Source: Planococcus citri (Eukaryota > Arthropoda > Insecta > Hemiptera > Pseudococcidae). From it: a DNA stretch of 64,000 bases. A program made the position numbers and the translations under genes. How positions within the stretch are numbered: the stretch's first letter is position 1; the number at the start of each line of letters is the position of its first letter. Location: contig NC_088680.1 of NCBI RefSeq assembly GCF_950023065.1, positions 44,442,559 to 44,506,558 on the forward strand, given 5' to 3'. The notes beneath the pieces are model-generated. The model saw only the letters and a program-made list of their open reading frames with translations. It made no database searches and was not told where the DNA came from. This document shows, piece after piece, positions 1 through 12,900 of the stretch.

Positions 1-90
1 ATGTTGGGCCTGATAAAATGAAGCATAGATTAGATGAAAATCAAGAATGAATACGTACATCGATGAGTGCACAAATCAACTACGACATAC

Positions 91-249
91 TTTGTAAACT
101 TTTCCAAAAGCTCCATCGCCAAGCTCGCCGATCATCTCCCAATACTCCTCTGGGTTAATGTCGATTTTAATGTTGTTGAAAACTTTCTTCTTTTTCGCTT
201 CATTGTTGCCAAAATGAAGCAAATTTTTCAAACCACTTATGAAAGACAT
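91..249 (-). CDS. Slik: STE20-family kinase SLK/STK10/Slik, first coding exon (partial)
   Basis: The minus strand from the ATG at 249 reads 53 codons to a GTATGT donor after position 91 (phase 0). The peptide begins MSFISGLKNLLHFG, continues through a KKKK basic patch, and has INPEEYWEMIGELGDG followed by AFGKVYK. This is the N-terminus and glycine-rich loop (residues 41-51) of the SLK/LOK/Slik germinal-centre kinases, which phosphorylate ERM proteins at the cell cortex. That role is family knowledge. The catalytic lysine and the rest of the kinase would lie in exons beyond the left edge. The exon is short and easily missed. It is divergent from the RhoGAP gene at 1500. I am confident of the family; the choice between SLK and STK10 is not meaningful in insects, which usually have one gene. 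Confidence 0.87.
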
Positions 250-1486
250 GTTATACCAAGCATAAAACTAATGCTTCGTACAAAACACAATTCTAGTTCC
301 ACCGGAGATGGAATAGCTAACTTTTAACCCATTCTTGAGAGTACCAGATGATTATTTCTCAGAAATATTTTCCACGAATCTGCAACATGGAAAAAACTTT
401 AGGTCAACAAACGAACAGAAATTTTCATTACAACGAAGCGTGATGTTTTCATATTTCACGCCAATCAGTGATGATTAAGATATTCACCAAGTATACGTAT
501 CAAATTACTAAGTCTCTCTAATAGGATTTGCAATCAGTCGATCGATACCAGGATTCATTTATTGTAATACGACTTACATTTGAGATCTGAATTTCTTTCG
601 AAGTCCACATACGACGATATTGAAGTTACTGCTTCAAGGAAATGGAATTTTTGATGCACTTTCAAACTTTCATTCATTAATTGATTCGTATCATATAAAG
701 TAGTGAGGAAGACGATAACACGAAAACGTTGAAGTTATTACACAGATGTAAGACAAATATCAAGTTCACGACACTTTGCAACACTAGTATTACGATAATT
801 AATTACAATTAACTAAAATTCAACATAAAAAAGGGTATAAATTGAATAAAAACATGAAAAACACAACCTACGTAATATTTGCATTTTCAAATAGAACGCA
901 CAGAACCATCTTTTTGGAGTTTTACCACACCTGAAAAATGATGTCATCCGCAATAAAATGAAGATAACAAGGCCAAATAAAACAGGTTTTTCAGTTTATT
1001 TGGCATTTTTTTATAACGCAGGCGCGCGCGCAACTTTCGTGTTTTTACCAGTGTTTTGAAGCTCGTAATTTACGGTAATTACATCAAAAGTTTGAAATTT
1101 GTGATGGGATTTTTTTGTAACGCTATCTAGCCAAGTCCGTGTACGCGTTACAAGTGTTTAAAAAAATGTCTGTTTTGGCGTGTTTATTATTTGATTTCTA
1201 ACGTTTTTTTGAGTTTTGAAAAATCGTTTTATTTTAGTTTTCCGGTCCGGAGAAAATTAAAAATTAAATTTCAAATGAATAGTCTGTTCATTAAATTTAG
1301 TTTTCGCGAATTCGCGATGTTAATTTTAAGTTGTGGTTCGTTTTAAATTCAATTTCGTAGTCTTCTTCTTTATTCTGTGTAACGTAAGTTGAACTGCATT
1401 CAGTGATTGATGGGTCCAATTTTGTGATCCCAAGTACTCTAATATTCGGATGTTAATTCGGTAATCATTCTTTTGTTTCAATGCAG
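250..1486. promoter_or_regulatory. Divergent intergenic region, shared promoter zone of Slik and ARHGAP19-like genes
   Basis: No protein-coding signal is visible. It separates the ATG of the kinase (minus) from the first coding exon of the RhoGAP gene (plus). A good donor (AAC then GTAAGT, exon end 1383) followed by an acceptor at 1485-1486 suggests a plus-strand non-coding 5' exon ending at 1383 and a 103-nt intron. A (GC)n-like run near 1021-1031 and the absence of a clear TATA box fit a housekeeping promoter. The exact start sites cannot be read from sequence. Confidence 0.45.
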
Positions 1487-1499
1487 TTATGACCTGAGA

Positions 1500-4400
1500 A
1501 TGGAGTCCTCAGCCGAAATTACCGATCTAGATTTACAGTTGGCTCTGAAACTGAAAGCTAAGTATCCGGAACATTTTCAAAATCTAGTTCGAATGCATCT
1601 TTCATTTGCTTTGGATTTGAATATAGACGAGTATGTATCACCATTTATACTATAAATATTTGATTAAAATGCATAAAATTTGACCCATTTCTTCATTTAG
1701 ATGTGATGATGCGGGTGATAAAATCAAATCAAATCCCACAAAATGGGGGTTCGGTAAAAAAGTCAAAGGAGCGCTTAGAGATTCGCCTGAAAATAACGCT
1801 CTAACAGAAGCTGGTATTTCAAGAATGCATAAATTGATATTATTTTTAACTCGAGAAGAAAGTAAGAATAAATGTGTTTTTTCCCCTAAATAATGTTCTC
1901 CAGAAAACTACATGTTTGTTTTCATTTCAGATATATGCCAAGAAGGTATATTTAGACGAACGGGTGCTCTAACTCGTCAAGTACAATTGAAGACATGTTT
2001 AAATGAAGGCATGAGTGTAAATTTTGACGACAATAATTTTTCTGTTCACGATTGCGCATCTGTGTTGAAAACTTTTCTATCAGAACTACCAGAACCACTT
2101 GTTACCGATTTGTATTACCCATTATACTGTCAAATTTCCGGTATGTTGTGACGAATTGTACAGTATCATTTTTTTGAATCGCTAGTAATGAACCGAACGT
2201 TTTAATTTTCAGAATGGTCTAAATGCAATGAATTTGAAGCCAGATTGTTGAGATCTTTACAATTATTAATCCTTTTGTTACCTGAAAATAACGCTTTATT
2301 GTTGAAACATGTAATAGATCTATTACATACGACAGCTAAATATGCGAGCCAGAATAAAATGTCGGCTGAAAATCTGGCAACATTATTTACTCCCCATTTA
2401 CTGTGTCCCAGAAAAGTACGTAAAATCGGTATTATAATATTCATTGTTGTAATTCTCATTGACTGAATATTTTTGTGCAGTTAACCGGTGAAGCTTTACA
2501 TACAAATACTCAAATGTTATACCAAATTGTCGTATTCATGATCACGTCTGGATGCGAATTATTCAAAATACCCGCCGGTCTCGCTGCTGATATTCGACTT
2601 TATTGGCATGACAAAGAGAAGAAAAAATTATCTCCAAGAAATTGCGTATGTTTCCTAAATCCAAATAATTCGACTGAGAAAATACTTTTATTTTAAAAAA
2701 TTGATTATTTTTCAGTTGAACGAAAGTACGGCGGATAGCTGCGTTGTTAATACTGTATTTAGTTTTGTTGATCGTGAAAAAACCGCTCAAGAAAATGTAA
2801 TCAATCCCACCGAAACTGCGTTAGCTCAATTATACGCTCATATTCAATCACTTCCTGAATCATCGAAGAAACGTAAACTCGTTAAACAATTTAATAAAGA
2901 AAATGGATACGGGACGCCAAAGAGAGTACTTTTAAATAATAATGATAAACCACATTCGTTGACTAAAAATATTAGCGATTCTTTGAAGGTAAACAAAAAT
3001 AATATTTTTGTACAAAATATTTTACCAGATTCTGAAAGCTAATTTTTTACATATGTATTTCAGAGGCACATATTCAGTAAAGGTAACGGAAAGCAGGAAA
3101 AATCGTTAAAAAATCTTCCAAATGATAAATTCATTCAACCAACTGCGGTAAGTATGAGGTTAAGAGTGAAATTGCGCTTATTTTTCGTGTTTGGCATGAA
3201 ATATGTGCGTGAAAATTATTCTGTGAGAGAAACATACGAATCAAATATGGGTTTATATATCGAACTAATTTTTAGAATTTTTCGCTTTTTGTACTAACAA
3301 GTGTTCCTCTATTACTAACCAATGTAACCCGTGTGAATTAACATTTCTGCTTAGCGAATTTTCGATTTCCAAAACAAAAACCTTCCGAGCTTTGCTTTTT
3401 TTTCTAATTCGTTACGTTTTTTCCTATTCAGACACCGGAAAGTAGGTTTAAAGCTCACCCTTTGAGGCTTTTCGATAAAAGATTAGATTGTATGGAATGC
3501 GGATGTTCGGATACATCTGACGAGGCAAATATTGCCAAGAAATTGAATTTGGATCAAGACGATGAAATAAAAGATGAGCCGGATTGTCTAATACGCATGG
3601 AAAATGGTGAAATAATAAACGAACGTGGAATAGATCCGATACCCGAGGAAAGTATACTTTGCACTCAGGCGTTACAAACGCCTCAGACGCAAATGAAAAA
3701 ATCGCTTTTGGCTCGAAAGAATTCCGTCCATTGTAAACTAAGCACGCCGATCGTATCTACTCGTTTCCAAGGCACACTGACCAGTACTCCGGCACCAGTT
3801 TGTTTCACTAGCGATGTCTCAACGCCTTCTCCGTTCTGCGGATCCACTGATGATATGTCACCTATTACTATGTCGGCACAGAAAATGCCCAAATCTATGC
3901 AGGTACGAGCATGCTTTCAAATATGCTTCTCAAAATCTTGGTTGTGGTTTGCTTTCTTCTCTAGCTGTACTTTCACTTGTTGCATGTCGAATGGATGGTT
4001 TGGGAACTACGGTAAGTACAGTATACGCTTAGTTTTACACTTCACCGTTCTTTAAAATAAATTGAAATCTTCTGTACATTTTTTTTGAATAGTAGAACAT
4101 GTAGATACATTTATTAATGAACTGCTGGCATAGATTTCGTAGATTTAAAAATGGATTAAATTTACAAGCAAACATGGATTTTAAAATGAATTGTAATTTA
4201 CAGGAGGTTATGATGACACCTCGAAGTCGTCAACCAGTGATAGCCATCTCCGGCTCAAATACCAATTTACTGACTAAAGGAAAACTCGACAACAGCGGCC
4301 TAGATCAAGATTTTAATAAAACAAAAGATTCCAACGATCACTACGAAACCTGTTGCAGCTCAAAAGAGAACACCAATTTATCGAACCAATCCGGAGAATC

Positions 4401-4653
4401 GTTGACTGACACATTCAGAGAATATTTATACAGTAGAAGTATGCTAACTACCAGTATTGTTGATAATAGTTTTTCTAGTCGTACCGGAGATTTCGACCCA
4501 TCATCTGTGTCCGAAAATAAACTATCGGATTCTCTGTTATACTGCTTAGACAATGGTACTCCTGTACCGGAAAATAATTGTAAATGTTACGATTCATTTT
4601 CGAATGAAAACGGTGCTGATGACGTAAAACCAGTGCATGAAACTGTATTATGA
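1500..4653 (+). CDS. ARHGAP19: Rho GTPase-activating protein 19-like (nine coding exons)
   Basis: It accelerates GTP hydrolysis by Rho-type GTPases; ARHGAP19 acts on RhoA in cytokinesis (family knowledge). Coding exons joined by GT..AG introns are 1500-1630, 1701-1861, 1931-2140, 2213-2415, 2481-2645, 2716-2988, 3064-3147, 3432-3902 and 4204-4653. They sum to 2148 nt, or 715 aa, with all phases agreeing. The RhoGAP domain spans roughly residues 75-240. It holds the arginine-finger motif QEGIFRRTG (Arg106/107) and KMSAENLATLFTPHLL with the conserved Asn221. After it comes LPESSKKRKLVKQFNKENG, which resembles a block in vertebrate ARHGAP19. The Ser/Thr-rich C-tail is much longer than in the human protein (about 494 aa). 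The start was chosen as the first ATG after the acceptor at 1486. The gene converges on LSm1. Confidence 0.88.
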
Positions 4654-5102
4654 ACGAAATTACCAGTTTTACTATCGTATTTTATTTCTATTGTTTGGAG
4701 ATGATCGAACGATGAAAATTAAAAGGAGAGATTATTATAGTTTTGATAATGTATATTAGTTTACCAAAATCAACGTTATTTGTTTTAGAACGTGTAAACA
4801 GTTAGCTTTATACTGTAAGAATATGTTTCAATTAAAAAATTCAATTTTCAATACCTCTTTTTCTTTTGCAATTAATTGCACGCAATTGAGTAGTAGAAAG
4901 CTTTAATATCAAAACAGTAATAACAAATGTACAATTAGGAACGCGTCAAGCGTTGTGATAAAAAAATTAAAATTGATAATCTTCTTCAATTATGTACTAT
5001 GATAAAAAACATGAAAATTAAACCGCATCTTCGAAATCAGTGTTTTAAAAAATGACAAAAATGTCCTACCGAGTTAACAAATGGAAAAATAGAATCGTAT
5101 AA
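4654..5102. other. Convergent intergenic region with both 3' UTRs
   Basis: This AT-rich stretch lies between the stop codons of the RhoGAP gene (plus) and LSm1 (minus). ATTAAA-type poly(A) signals are visible on the plus strand near 4832 and on the minus strand near 4903-4908, so the two 3' UTRs probably abut or overlap slightly. No gene is seen. Confidence 0.5.
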
Positions 5103-5694
5103 TTACTCCATAAAATTCAAATCACGGTCTGCCAAAGCGACAGCTTCTAATGCAGTAGAAATCCCTCGTTCTCGTAATGATTTTCTAATCAGCTTTCCTC
5201 GTTCGTGTTTCTTTTCTTGTTCTGCTTTCTGTAAACTTAAGATTTCAGGCAGAGATACTTCTTCAAGGCGCGAGGTCATTTCTTTAAAAGGATCCTGAAA
5301 ATATTACGTAGATCATTCATCCAATATTAAATATATGCGAATTCTTAGCACCGTATTCGACTCTTACTATTTCGCCGAGTAATATAACATTCTCTCCTCT
5401 GATAATCGTAACACCGACTGGTAAATCGCCATATTTCGTTCCGACGTGAATTCTTTCGACTGTTCGGTGTAATACGAGATTGGCGAATTGATCTATGCTT
5501 CGAAGGATTCCTATTAAAGTTCTACCGTCACGAAGCCATACCATTAATCGTTCTATAAAATTTACATGAAAGGAAATATCTATGTAGAAAATAATACGAA
5601 ATCATCTTCAGGAATTATCAGAAATATACGAACTGTCCAATTCACGAATTAATGTCGCTGTTCTCACTGGAAATGGTATATCACATTCATTCAT
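5103..5694 (-). CDS. LSm1: U6 snRNA-associated Sm-like protein LSm1 (three exons, complete)
   Basis: LSm1 is the defining subunit of the cytoplasmic LSm1-7 ring, which binds 3' ends of deadenylated mRNA in P-bodies and promotes decapping (family knowledge). On the minus strand the exons are 5694-5634 (61 nt, phase 1), 5552-5368 (185 nt) and 5294-5103 (192 nt), encoding 145 aa. The first intron splits codon 21 (Lys). The Sm1 motif includes LRDGRTLIGILRSIDQFANL (residues 27-46) and the Sm2 motif is IIRGENVILLGE (70-81). The charged helical tail (83-145, starting DPFKEMTSRLEEVSLPEIL) is the LSm1-specific extension. The length is close to human LSM1 (133 aa). The only good start is the ATG at 5694, just after a plausible 3' splice site of a 5' UTR exon. 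Confidence 0.95.
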
Positions 5695-7077
5695 TTCTAA
5701 AAAGCAATTTGAAAGTATTTACATGCAAAATTTCAAATTAGACATAAAACTTATCAAATCAAACACAAAAATCTTTGCACTTCGTTGTTTTCTTGTTTTT
5801 TGAAAAAAAAATTGGAAAATTTGAAATTTTCTGAATTTTGAATTTTATTTTTTTGGTTTGCGATGACTAATTTTTAGCTAGCATAGTTTTTTCTCGAAGC
5901 TACGAGAAAACAGTGTAGCCAATTAGCATACACAAAAATATCTAAAAATTCAAAAGCGATGAAAAAATGAAATTTTTATTCATTTGATGCATTATTTCTC
6001 AGTTCGAATAATGTTTTTGATTCAATGAAAGTAATATTTAAAAAAATAATAATATCGTGTCAAAAATAACGCAAAAATGAATAAATAAAATGAATTATGA
6101 GAAACTTTTTAAATGACGTTTATCAACTGTTAGTTACACTGATAAAAAAATGTAACGGTGACCTCGAAATTCTCCGAAGAGATAAATAAACATCTACGTT
6201 TTAGTTCTTTGTGAATTGAAAATTTAATTGTTTCTTTCACTGTCGTTGGAAAAGAAACGTCCGTCTTGAATTAGTGCAGAATGGGGAAAACATTTCAAAT
6301 CGCTTATACTTCAGAACTCGTAAGTAGTTTCCATTACTCAATAATCTTTATAGCAATAAGATAGGTTATTATATCACACTCATCTATGAAACCTCAATAC
6401 ACTTCCCAGTTCCCATCAAGGTGTTTGCATTGCAACCATTTTCCCTTTTAATTCTGGCTTTTGTTGAAACCTTTGCTTGTCTAACGGTACTTTCTACATA
6501 CAAAATGTCTGTTTCCACGTTCTTTTAATAGTAGTCAATTTTTATAAAAACAGCTTACGAAAAAAAAACGTTTCACGAAATGGCTTCTTAATTGAATTAA
6601 TTTCTTGATGGGGTTTAAATTTATTCGCCCTTTCATTTGATGAATAAGTCAAATCCTCCGGAATCTTGCATTATATGTATTTCCCGATTGACAAAGTGTA
6701 TATTGTTACTACTTTAGAGGTAATGTTACTTTGTTTGAATGTTATATTTTCGATAAACTGGCATGATTCCAAATCTAAACATTTTTGTGTGTTAGTCGAG
6801 TGCAATTGTGAACAGGCTGAATGTTGCAATAATGATAATTACTTTCTTAGTGTTGCATTTTTATTTCCTATTTTCGTGACAATCTCTTTACGCGTTACCT
6901 TGGAAGTTACAAATCATGGTCACTACTATTACATATTCGAGCCTCGTTTCCTAATACGCTGGATTTTGTTTGCAGATTTTTAATAAATCGAAGGCCTATT
7001 CTTAAACATCTTTCGTAGTAACATTCAACCGCCATCATCCTCCAGCCAATATTCTCCTTATACAGTAAAGACCTGAT
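5695..7077. promoter_or_regulatory. Divergent region between LSm1 and the Ser/Pro-rich gene; 5' UTR exon
   Basis: Mostly AT-rich non-coding sequence. On the plus strand a probable 5' UTR exon ends at 6319 with a strong donor (CTC then GTAAGT); a candidate acceptor (tttgcag) lies at 6978. The exon carries an upstream ATG at about 6281 whose short frame runs into the intron in phase 0 and stops soon after the acceptor, so it would be an upstream ORF. No other gene is visible; the open stretch at 6666-6983 lacks any protein-like composition. Confidence 0.4.
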
Positions 7078-7963
7078 ATGAGTTCAGCAAGCACTGATCG
7101 ATCAATTTCTTCTGGCATATCGCTTCCGCAGTGGATGAAAACTAGAATCGGCGACAGGTAAATTCATGTCGAAAAATTGTTACGAAATTCGCGAATCGTC
7201 GTGAATTAATGTACAGATTTTATTCAGGTACGATTTGGATCAAGCAGCTTTTTCTACGCCTTCTGAAGACGACAGCTTTTTTTTCATACGTTATCCTCTT
7301 CCTGGAGAATCAAAAATACACGAAAAATTCGAAACCGATTGCCCCACTCCGATTGAATTTGCGCCTAATACTCAGAACGGTAAATTTTTTTCCCATCTAA
7401 TATATTGTGTATGTGTTTAACAGAATATATGTTTAATAAATTCCTGCGTATTTTCTGCTACAGACGCAATCATGAAACGTTCCTCTACAGCTCCTGGTAA
7501 TCAGCTTAATCAAAACGTCATTCCGGAAGTTCCCAAAGAGAACACCGATTATGGCAAATCAATATCTTCGGTTGCGCATAACGTAATCACTGGAAAAATT
7601 TTCGGAAGTTACTTGTATCCGGAAAGTACGTCTGACGCAGATGCTACACGTTACAACAGACAACGAAGAAATAGCAAATCCTTACCAGCGTCTCCGCTCG
7701 CTTCGCCTAAAATCAGTCGTAAAAATCCCTACTTCACCGATCCATTTGCAAGGCCATATGAAACATATGACGGTAAACAGAGCTGGGTTTTATCCATACT
7801 TAGCCAACGTAAATCTATCGAAGATCTGACATCCAATACTGAATCCTCAGCTAGCGAAAACAATTCCCCTAATATTATACGGCGTAATCCAACTTTCAGC
7901 GATCCTCAACCTCAACCCTCTGAATTACGAGAAATGAATTTTTGGTCTCCAGTTTCCATGTAA
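7078..7963 (+). CDS. Ser/Pro-rich protein of unknown function (three exons, 243 aa)
   Basis: I do not recognise the family. Exons 7078-7157, 7228-7379 and 7464-7963 join with clean GT..AG sites and consistent phases (732 nt including stop). The start is the ATG at 7078, giving MSSASTDRSISSGISLPQWM. There is no signal peptide or membrane segment. Short phospho-site-like islands stand out: KRSSTAPG, RRNSKSLPASPLASPKISRK, a NPYFTDPF block, and a second RRNPTFSDP echo near the C-terminus, which ends NFWSPVSM. The repeated pattern R-K/R-N-P-x-F-x-D-P suggests two copies of a docking or phosphorylation motif (inference). Likely cytosolic or nuclear and intrinsically disordered. Splice structure and codon use make it a real gene. 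Confidence 0.75.
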
Positions 7964-9822
7964 TGTTAATTGTATTCGTGTATTATTTATGTACTACTTT
8001 TTCCCCCTTTTTGTTTTTAATATTAAGAGATATCTGGATTGAAAATTATCGTACTCGAGTTTTATAAAAAAAAAAAAAAAGTTTGATGAAAATTCTGAGT
8101 GAATAACGTATGTGATTGAAAATGTTTGTATGTTAAATTTCTCTCCTTTTTATCGATGAAAATTCTTCTGCCCTGTTTATAGTATTCTGCTAGCTTGGAA
8201 ATTTTATATGGTTATTGTTTTTATATGTTTGATCGATTGGAATAGTTCACTTATTGACAAGGAATTAACGTGGTCGTTTTATGAGCGCTTTATTATCTTT
8301 TCTGATTATCAATTACGTATTAATTATCGCTGCACGCTTCGTAAACCACGAATAAAAATTACGCATTTTTTCAATCGATCGACTTTGTGTTTAAATTACG
8401 TTGTTTCGCATATTTTTCTTTTTTTTTTCTTTTCATGCCTAATATCATCTCATCTCAGCTTTTTACTGTGTAAGTCGAGTGTATGTTTTTTTTTGTAAAT
8501 ACCTTTTGTATGTGTGAACGAAATCATTCGAAACCGCTTTCGTACTTCTTTTTTTTTTCTTCATCATTGCGTAGTTCGTGATTAGTGAATGATTTTGTTC
8601 AACCAGCACTTAGTTCTACTGCAACTCTGTTATCTCTGAAATATATACTTTTTTTACTATTCCATTTGTATTTAATGACCTTATCACGTGCTAAATTTTT
8701 TTCAAAGGAATTAACGTCTGATGGAATATGTTTTTGAAGTGATACTTGAGCATTGTTTATTTTATCTTACGGTGTTTGTTTTTCACGGTATCGTTGGGTG
8801 AGACGAATGGTACCATGTGTGTGATCAATTTGAGGCATCGTGCTGAAGGAAAATATATTCGTTGCAAATATCGCTCGAACGTATGCGTTATCACGCGTTC
8901 TAGTTGAAGAGAATTACTAATTCATTTATTAAGAATAAACGAACATTATCTCTTCACATGTTCGAAAAGGTGCATAGATTTTCGGTACGTTCGTTGGGTC
9001 TGAGTACAAGGCTAGAACAAAGTACCCTCGCTGTGTTTGTCTGATATAGTTGATTTAATTAGGAAATGAGGGAAAATACTACGTTAGTGAAATTCTACGT
9101 CACTGCGTAAATGACAACAAGTATTATAGATACAATGTGATGATGAGTTTCACGCTTGTGAGCAAAGAAAACAACTTCGATACATAAATCGCGCATTATT
9201 TTCAAATTACTTCGCTATCTTTGCAAGTAAATAAGTTCGACGCTTAATTAGATGATTGTTCGAGGTGATTCGTCTTTCACGGATATCGCTGATGAAACGT
9301 AGAAAAATTTGGATTAAATCAGTTCATTAGAGTATCGCATTATATTGTCTCTTCGTATAGTCTGAGCTAAAAATAACAAACACATGCATATTACAACGTA
9401 GTAAAGACTTGAAAAAACGCCTATTTTAAAGAAAAATTCTTGCGGTTAAGAATTTAATTTTTTCACGAGATTTGTGCGTGTACTTATGTCGCATTAGTCG
9501 CATTACTGATGGCTTTACGATGGTACATTTATATGTAGGTATTAGCAAAGGTTCAACGACGTAGTTTTCATAATGGCACAGAGCCATAAAGAAGAAGTGC
9601 CTAATTTGTTTAATTCTGTACACACGATTCTTACTTGATTTAGCCATATAATTGATTAATAGGTAGGTACTTAATAAATGAACGAAGAAACCAAAGAAAC
9701 GAATTGTTTCCCTACCTGCTCAGTGCTCATCTGCCTACTCAGCGGAAATACCTAAACGATAATACGTATCGGAATTTGAAATATTGAGAAAAAAGGGACA
9801 ACTAGGAACAATCACTGATACG
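7964..9822. other. 3' UTR of the Ser/Pro-rich gene and intergenic DNA
   Basis: T-rich non-coding sequence follows the stop codon. A possible poly(A) signal AATAAA is at 8934-8939, which would make a UTR of about 1 kb; an earlier A-run at 8065-8080 is simple sequence. Open stretches at 8208-8498 and 9426-9647 are low-complexity and not convincing genes. Confidence 0.4.
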
Positions 9823-9828
9823 TTTATT
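9823..9828 (-). terminator. Poly(A) signal of the minus-strand cuticle gene
   Basis: AATAAA on the minus strand about 95 nt past the stop codon at 9921. Confidence 0.6.
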
Positions 9829-9920
9829 GTTGTTAGATTTAATCATTCAATAAATAAGATTACAATACATTATAGGTAGGTAATTAGAAACCACAAAGGA
9901 TGAGTTGTATTTGAACCTAA

Positions 9921-12900
9921 TTACCAACCATAATGAGCTCCAAACCCTTCAAAAGTCAAATGCGATACAGAAGAAGCATCCGAATACTGATGAGCAACCG
10001 GTGCATGAACGGTTGGAACTGGGACAGCTTTCACAGGAGCAGGAGCATGATAATACGAAGGTGCAGGAGCAGCATGATAGACTGTAGGATGATGATGGTA
10101 CACCGCAGCTGGGGCAGCAGTATAAACTGGAGCCGAATAAGATGCAGGGTATGCAGAATGCGAGTAACTAGGTGCTGTGTAATGGTAATATGGACTGCTG
10201 ACGTAGGTAGGTTTATGGTAAACTGGGGCAGCATAAGATACTGCAGGAACATGGGTGTACACAACCGCATCGTTGTTGATTCTAGAGTCGTATTTTCGTA
10301 CGCTGGAATGAGGGGTGTCTACAGCTTTACTGTAAGATGATATTACGGAGTTCCCGTCTAAAGATCTGATGACTGATTGAGATTGAGATGCTACGGCTGG
10401 TACAGCAGTTGGGTAATTGTAGGTTGGGGTTACAGATGCTGGTAGTGGTACGTAGGCTGCATAGCTGGTGCAGAGAAGTGCCAAGATGGAGATGAGGTGC
10501 TGTAAACAAATGAAATAAATTATGGAAAAATCGATGATAATGTGGATGTGCTTTTAAAAAAATGAAATGATTTGGTATCGTGAAAAAAAATTATCTATTA
10601 ATGATAAAACGGAAATTTTTTATTGAAATGTTGAAAAATGACAGAATGTTCCAATGTTCGCATTCAGGATAAGAAAAAAAACGGAAAGTAGAAAAAATAA
10701 TATTTACCTACCTACCTATATAAAAACGTGATGAATTAAAAAGCAAAAAATCTGATAAAATAATCACGAAAATTACGTTGAAATATCAAAACTGAATTGG
10801 AGTGTTTTTCTGATAGGTGGGTCATTCCATGTCAACTCAACCAAAAAAAGGCGATTTTGAAAATCATGTCTTTTGATTTCGCTCAATTTTTTTTTACAAT
10901 ATACACCCACACAGTAAGTAAGTACCCTGCAATTAGTTTGGTCTTTAAATCAGTTTTGATCAAAGTATCATCGTTTTGGAGAATTGGACTGCTGAAGTTG
11001 AGTACCTCGAGACAATGTGAAAATAATGGAAGGCCCCCCACCCGCGCCCCAAGGGGGCTGGAACCACACTAATTGCGGGGTTCTTACTTATTGGGTGGGT
11101 ATATATTGTAAAAAAAATTTGAGCGAAATTGAAAGACATGACTCAAAAACGTTGGTTGAGTTGACATGGAGTGATCCGATTATTGTCGAAGATCTTGGGG
11201 AAAAAATTGCGTTTTCTTAGTAGGATCCCCTTTTGAGTAGGTTTTAAAATTTTGAAGTTTTATAAGAAAATTTTATTCATTTTTTGAAAGGAATTTTTTT
11301 GCTTCTACACATATTATTATCATTAGACAGTAATTTTTTTTTAAATCATTTTTTCACTTCATACCTACCTATAATGTGTTAAAAAGTTTGAAAACATTGA
11401 AAAATCAAAAAAAAAACATCTAGAAAAAAACTGGACCTATTTGAAAAAACTTTATAAGATATGCTGAGAACAAGTCACAACTAAATTTTTAGCTGCCCAA
11501 TCTGGAGAACTTTTAAAATTTTGGAGAAATTAAAAATTGCGCTAGAGGCTCTAAAATGGCTCGAAATTGAGGAAATTATCTTTGGAGGGGGGGGGGGTAA
11601 ATTTGGTTCGGAAGAGTTGATACCTATTATTGTAGTTTCAGGAGTAGGCTAATTTCGATTATTTTTACCAAATAAGTAGGTATGGATTAAAAAAAAAACA
11701 TGAATTAAATCGCCGAAAATATATATTTTGATGAATTTTAAATTTTCAAAAATGGCAAAAAATCGAAAAATTATGCAAACAATTAAAATTTTGGTTATGG
11801 AGGTTTCAGAACATACGCTTTTCAAAAATCACGCCCCCGTTACAGGAACAGGTCAGATGATACTAAACTGATTTTCAAACTTAAATTCTAAGAACTAACG
11901 TGATTTTTTTCAAAATTTCAAAATTTGCATCAAGAAAGTTTTTTTTTAAAGGTAGATTTTATGTAGTGTAGGTAGAGGTACTTGGTTCGTCAAAAATTTC
12001 AAAACTTTCTAAATTACCTCGCTCAAGTTTTCAGTTTTTATACCCATAAATTACCTATAGCTGGGTTTCAATATTTTTCACGATTTGAGAATCTCATGAC
12101 AAAAGAAAAAAAATCAGTATTGTTGTGTTTAACTTTTTCGTGTTGCTTTAAACTGTCATAAACATGTTTAAAATACTGGCAGAAAAAAAACAAATTTTTG
12201 TTTACTTAAAAGATGTTATTAGTTTTTTTTTTTTTTTAAATCATCAAAAACTAGTTTTTCAGAACATTTTTTGTTTGTTTTCTGTGTTTACAAAATACTT
12301 CAAAATTTGAACTTTCTTTTGATTTTTATAAAATTTTCCACAAAAGTTTTTCTTTTTTCATTTTTTGAGGGTCTCGAACATTTTTATTTTAAACCTAAAT
12401 ATGCCATTTTCAAACATTTTTATTCGTTGAAAATATCGGTAGAATTGAAAAATATTTCAGATGACAACACTTTTATGATAAGTGAGTAGATTCTTGTAGT
12501 TAGGTAGGTATATTGAAAACGAATTGTTTAAATTCAATTTTGAACCTGCTAAACTACGTGGTCTATATGTATGCATAAAGTGTGTAGGTAACGTTGTAAA
12601 AAAAATTTCAAAAAATTCAATTTGATACAAGATTTGAAGATTCTATTATAATTTCCTATCTTAGATAAGATTTTGAGTATAATAATTTATACGAATTATT
12701 TCGAAACTTATTTTTATCTATTCGTACCAGTCAAGTTAGATTAGAAAATTGGTATCATGTTGCTCCAAAATATTTTCCAAAGATTTATGTAAAGTCATTT
12801 AGAGGTGAGCTCTTTCAATATGTCTTTAAAAGTTAAACTTTTTTGAAAAAACCATTCTCTTCAGTTCAAATTTAAAAAATTTTCTTCTTGAATTGCAACT

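Noticed and set aside
67..327. Plus-strand 86-codon frame at the left edge
   Set aside because: Antisense to the Slik first exon, which has a clear family match and splice donor.
9933..10340. Plus-strand Arg/Met/Ser-rich frame
   Set aside because: Antisense shadow of the cuticle gene's low-complexity coding region.
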